Assembly: GCA_947568835.1 (NCBI GenBank) | Contig: OX387610.1 | Coordinates: 8,767,501 to 8,831,500 of the forward strand | DNA from: Protonemura montana | Lineage: Eukaryota > Arthropoda > Insecta > Plecoptera > Nemouridae | Length of the DNA stretch: 64,000 nucleotides | Direction: 5' to 3' | Shown here: in pieces, positions 59,071 to 64,000 of the stretch | Numbering within the stretch: position 1 is the stretch's first letter | Layout: the number at the start of each line of letters is the position of its first letter | Notes under the pieces: generated by a model | The model's database searches: none | Told to the model about the DNA's origin: nothing | Seen by the model: only the letters and a program-made list of their open reading frames with translations | Translations under genes and position numbers: made by a program

Positions 59071-61091
59071 CAGGTGGCTCTGAACCATTTAGCCATCAGA
59101 GAGTGACATGTAAACCAATACGCATGGCAATTGCAATTGGTATTTAAAAGAAAAAAGAAATAAAGAAAATAAAGAAATGAAGATATAATTAAAAAAAGTA
59201 AAAAATAAAATGAATAATGAAAGAAAGAAAGAACGATTATTTGAAATAAAAGTAACATATCATAAAAAAGTATATATATATATGTCATTCTGAAATCTTG
59301 ACAAAGCGTTGCAGAATATATTTCTCGTTTACGATTTAATCACAATTAAAGATGGCTATAAAATGTCAATTAGTCTGAATCATGGCCGGCACGTTTGGAT
59401 TTCGAGCGATGATTAAAATTCCTCGATAATTGAATGCGTGATATGCAATACGCATGCTAGATCATGCCAGACAAGATCTCAAAACCCGGCACTACCACCA
59501 CCTTCGCTTCTCATAGTTTATCATCTCTATCGTGACCAATCACAGTCGTATGGCGTGGGAGAGTTTATGAATAGATGTGGATACCGATGATGGAAATGCA
59601 TGAGAGATATCAATTAGGTAATAACATGCTCTGTTTAGGTATGCACTATCGCTGTTGGTGAAGAAATTGTTTGGATAATAGTTGGAAATCTTTTTCAAAC
59701 ATTAATCGCAATTGCCTGTACTACCTCATACAGATACACCATCCTATAATGTAAATACTGCTAAGAGCAATCATGAAAAGTTAAAAACGATTTGAAATAG
59801 TTTGGACCACTTCCAATTGATGGCGTTGGCGTTACTAGAAACTAAGTCGCGTCTCACTCGCACTGCTAAAAATCGAAAAAAGCTTTCTGTCATAACAGTC
59901 TCGCTGTGTAACCGTATAGCGATGCCAACGAATTCCTGTGGCAGATTTCTAAATTAAAAGCAGAAATTTATTTTGCAAAGGTTCATTTGCAAGGTTCTTT
60001 GGCCATAAGAAGCTGGTAAATATTGTGTTAGCTAAAACTGTGATTAGATATAGACAATTCTTTCAATTAACTTGTATAAAATGGTAGTCAAACCAGTGAG
60101 GAAACAAAAACAATGCTAGCTTCAACTCCACGTATTCATTTCCATCGGCTAATTCTCAATACCGACAAAGCAATTGCAGAGCCGCGCTATTTAACACCAC
60201 CGGAGTACCCTTACCATTTCCAACGCCGTCTCTCTCTCACTCAGATCTCGTCGGCAGATTTCGACAAACGGCGAAACAAAAAGATCGGAATAAACGCACC
60301 GCTTCTCAACCATAATACAAGCAAGACCGTAAAGAACAACCACCCATAATAAATCGAATGGGAATTATATTATTTAATAATATCGAATGATTTATCCACA
60401 GCTCAAACCTACGCAAGTATTTATAAATCTTCGCTAGCCAATGGCCGACAGTTATGAAAGAAAATCCTCCCCTTTAGCACGTTGCTTCGAAAACAATTGA
60501 TACGACTATAGGTCATGAGAAGAAAGCATTCGATTTTCGAGACGGTCTGTGTTTGAAAACACCGCAAACAAGCGAACGTTCCGAGTTGTCCAACGCACAA
60601 CTTAAACGTATGTGAATAACATAACCCATCATTAAACCTAGAGAGATAATAATTTCGAAAAAAATACTCCCCAAACACCACGCCTTGTTAACGCAGCAAC
60701 TGTCATTGTAGCCGCCCCCCTAAGTAAAATAATCTCATGGACAGTGAGAGAGAGAAAACAAAAAAAATATGACAACCAAACTTCATATTATTCATTTCAA
60801 CCTGGGCGGACATTTTCTACATTACAGTTTCTCTGCACGGTAAAGTAGATAAGTATTTTGACGGCAGGTATGTATCTGAGTAAGAAGTGTTAAGTGGAAC
60901 GTCCTTAAATTTGTTTAATTAGATCGAAGCTGGTAGATAGAGCCGTGAATGTGACTATGGGACGTGGTTCATTAATCACGGCCGCAGATATGGACGGAGC
61001 TCTAAGAATTTTCTTGTCTAGAGGTCGTTTTACTCTGAGTATGTCCGTGTATTGAAAAGTGGCTTTAGGTATGTATTGCCATGGAGTTTAT

Positions 61092-61400
61092 AGGTTTAGA
61101 CTAAAGACCAGCGTTAAAATTAAACTTTTTGCTGAGTGACCGAGCTGGTAACTTATGGTAACGGTGGTTGCCATACGATGGCAACAAACCTCTACAATTA
61201 AAAAATTACTACTCAAAATAGCAATACGTGTATACCAACTGTCAAGATTCCTAAAAATAAAGAGTAATTGAGTGTAAATCCGAATCAAATGCGAGTAATC
61301 TGCGAGAAATAACGAAATGAAATTTCTTAACACGCGAAACGATGGTGGCTCCACCTAGTAGCACCCTCCATTTTTGTCGGTAAAGTAGATAATTTGGTTA
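61092..61400 (+). repeat. R1 interspersed element lacking its right end
   Basis: It runs from GACCAGCGTTAAAATTAAAC through GCGAGTAATCTGCGAGAAAT and CGCGAAACGATGGTGGCTCC to AAAGTAGATAATTTGG. The terminal inverted repeat on the right is missing. Confidence 0.6.
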
Positions 61401-61684
61401 TGTTAGTACGGTTATACGCTAAGTGAAACATTAATTCTGGGTGCTAAAAGATTACTAAATTTCTTGAAATGCTTTTAGAAAATGTGTGTACTTCATCAGC
61501 AAGCATAAATGTAGGTACTAGATAATATTGATTAGTTGTATTGTCCATCGTTTATCTTTGGACTAATCCTGAATTGATATTTTTAGAACTTTGACGAATA
61601 ACAACGCACTGACTTCGAAACTTGTCCATTGAAGCTGGTGAAAAATAATGTGACAATGAAAATTAACGGGCATTTTACTCTAGA

Positions 61685-61935
61685 ACGGTGCTGGCACGTA
61701 GCCTTCTCCTGTCGAAGAGCACCGAGGGGATCCCTGCCTTAACTTTCTTTCCGAAAGACGGTACAACGCAAACAACAAGATTTCTCCACAAATCCATGCT
61801 GTCAAGTGGTTGAAAAGCAATGCTTGTGAAGTTGCTGTTCTAACTTTCATCCCTCCAACCTCTCTCCCAAACAGGACTGGTCATGGTTATGGTGGTCTAC
61901 CTTCAAATACCTAACCCAGCGCAGCGTTAAGAAGT
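61685..61935 (-). mobile_element. R2 5S-rRNA-derived SINE
   Basis: Body: TCTCCTGTCGAAGAGCACCG, GACGGTACAACGCAAACAAC, CCTCTCTCCCAAACAGGACT. Head: GTGGTCTACCTTCAAATACC and CCCAGCGCAGCGTTAAG, where the 5S match fades. It is the best preserved copy of the middle segment. Confidence 0.6.
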
Positions 61936-64000
61936 AGGTACTAGGCTCTCCAGGTATACGAATCCAACAGAGTATATGGTGCTGACACGTCGATGTTGAA
62001 TATACTCTAGCACAGCGAACATGGTTGGAAGGTAATACAGCAGATAACAAAGCGTGAAGCACCAAGACACCTGCACAACAATTTAATTGAATCATGATAA
62101 AAAAAGGTCAGAAGAAAATAAATAAGAAAGCAATAATGAATCACTATTGTCTATGAGGTGCCAAGCCGCATTATGCAGCGAGGTTCTCTTCGTTTATTTA
62201 TTAATTTTCTTAAATTAATTCTTGGACATGCGGGAATTTTGTACTTAGCTGCTATGTAAGGTATGGTAATTCATGCTCACATATAAAGGTAATTAATTTT
62301 TGTAAAGAATTGTCTGGACTCTCCAGAGAGTGTTTTGCTTGATTGAGTCGTTGCCTCTGGTGCCTTGCGGGCAAAGTGTATTCTTGGCATGGGTCGTTGG
62401 GATTTTTGACAAATTTATACAAGTGCGAATGGCGGACGACTTAATAATGCGTGCCCGAGGATGATGAATGACATGTTCTTCGCCTAGGTTGTGTTCCGAA
62501 CAGTATTATCTTTGTCGGTATCGAAATGAAGTGATAATTTGATTCTAATTTATTAGACAGCTGATTTAAAAAGTGTACCAACTGTTTTGTAACAATGTGT
62601 GAAAATTTGATTTGAAAAAGAAACTGCAAGATTCATTATAGTGCCCTTACATACTTGTTTGAAATTTAAAAATATTCCGTTACAGAAATTATAGGAAGAC
62701 AATATTAGCAATAGCTTCAGTGATAAGCTATTCCCTTATATGTACATACCATGTATGCCATGCACATAACGTATTCATTGGTAAATTAATTTTTTAGAAC
62801 CGTTTACAAGATTTTACAACATATTTTAAAGATCAATCAAATATATCACACCTGTCAAAAAGCATAAAAACATAAATTTATTTAAATATATCGAATCAGT
62901 ACGATATTGATCAGTTAATAGTAGACAAAAAAGCAATTAAGCGCTATAATTTCCATCGAACTTCAAATCGACAAGCAACTCTGCAAACCAATTCACGAAA
63001 GTGTCAGCTGTCGGGAAAGGTCATCAATTACATAGGTTTTCCCATTCCAAGCCATGCCAAGGGTAATCGGCGAAAACATAACAGAAAAAAAAAAAACACC
63101 ATTGCTAACTCTGACAACCCTAACAATAATAAAAACGTCAAAATGTTGTTGTTTTTTTGTTCTGGTTGCCGGTTAAGGTATCTCGAAAGGATACTTAATT
63201 GAGATGTCACTAATAATTCTTCGCTCGTCCGTGGCTAAGGAAAGTAATTAAACATCGAGTTTGCATGCTAGATATTGAAATGAATATATCAATATTTATA
63301 ATGCAGATGCGATCTTTCTTCCATACACCTTTTCTGGTTCTCTTGCGATAGCTTGAAAGAAGAGAGCAATTATTTAAATTTAGAGCTATCTTTCCTATTA
63401 CCGACACTTTCAAAAGTCAAAACTTATAATTAAGTGCGCCCGAGATTTTCTGTCCGATACTTCTGTAGGATCGTAAAGTTTGTTTTCAGTAGCTAGGATC
63501 CAATCTATTGTTCAGTTGAAATCGTTTCGAAAACCGGACCAGCAGAATAAAGTGATCAAATAGTTGATTGACTTTTTTCTTTCAACTTATAAAAGAGATT
63601 ATGAAATAAAATGAGTAAGCATGGTAGCTCGTTCTAAATTAGATAGAAGAACCAGTAACTTTTTGTAAACATTTATCTGGCCAGAATTTCATTATTATTA
63701 GTTGTTTTTTTTCGTTGATTCTGATTTTTATTGTTTTTTTTTTTTGTGTACGTGTAGCATAAATCAGATTTACAAAATGAAATTTTTTAAATTATTTAAA
63801 TTCTCATTCAAGTGCCGACGATTATGCTATTAAAATGTCGTGCTCTGTGGGCCCAAAAAAAAGTATCTCTTCAAACTGGTAATCTCATAAGGCAGACATG
63901 CCATCAGCCACCAAAAACAAACACACAAATATCACAAAATATTTTCTAATCACTCAAAAATTTTGTACAATTAAAATGAACTTCAATTAGTTACTCTTAT

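Larger units (their letters stand above)
36850..64000. other. Long 3' flank of unc-4, repeat-rich and without a recognised gene
   Basis: From the end of unc-4 to the window edge no coding exon is recognised. The ORFs are short and AT-rich, or fall in tandem repeats. The region holds most of the repeat copies and arrays listed individually, plus GC-rich islets near 41.1, 52.5 and 57.8 kb. Unmarked parts (for example 41.2-42.4, 48.4-49.4, 49.6-51.1, 51.6-52.4, 53.4-55.2, 59.3-61.0 and 62.0-64.0 kb) show nothing I can assign. A GC-rich patch at 54.3-54.5 kb contains GGTTCGAGACC, like a tRNA B box, but no tRNA fold was found. Confidence 0.55.

Noticed and set aside
1-64000. Autonomous transposon or retroviral genes
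   Set aside because: No reverse transcriptase, integrase, transposase, gag- or env-like frames were recognised. All mobile sequences seen are short and non-autonomous.

Overview
The window looks like nuclear DNA from an insect or closely related arthropod. It is AT-rich, with multi-kilobase introns, GT-AG splice sites, no operons and dense short interspersed repeats. One gene is recognised with confidence: the paired-class homeobox gene unc-4 (vertebrate Uncx) on the + strand. Its three coding exons (10556-10859, 24244-24446, 36081-36734) join in phase to a 386-residue protein. The homeodomain is split by an intron between its residues 46 and 47, and a C-terminal eh1-like motif suggests Groucho-dependent repression. 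I cannot name the species or order from this sequence.

Layout. 1-10555 is 5' flank: mostly unassigned AT-rich DNA, repeat copies, GC-rich islets, one short ORF followed by a polyadenylation signal, and two coding-like islands near 8.6 and 9.9 kb. 10860-24243 is unc-4 intron 1 and 24447-36080 is intron 2. 36735-64000 is a long 3' region with no recognised gene but most of the repeats.

On the - strand, three segments (26719-26465, 25803-25596, 9987-9852) read as protein and are bounded by splice consensus. The first two join in phase. They may be exons of an unidentified gene lying antisense to unc-4 and interleaved with its exons. I do not recognise the protein, and this model is tentative.

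Repeats. (1) Family R1: a roughly 350-bp element with inverted ends of about 30 bp, about 12 copies. (2) Family R2: a SINE whose head resembles 5S rRNA, about 8 copies; the copy at 39.8 kb has a duplicated 93-bp head. (3) Family R3: palindromic elements, one with a perfect 48-bp hairpin. (4) Family R4: palindromic elements with arms of about 79 bp. (5) Family R5: a short, poorly defined family. (6) Tandem arrays of period 70 bp (tRNA-like), 114 bp, 87 bp, 182 bp and 72 bp. No reverse transcriptase, transposase, rRNA gene, intact tRNA gene or CRISPR array was recognised.

Several GC- and CpG-rich islets in the AT-rich background carry CRE palindromes (TGACGTCA) and YY1/PHO-like CGCCAT motifs. 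They are candidate promoters, enhancers or Polycomb-type elements around this developmental regulator.
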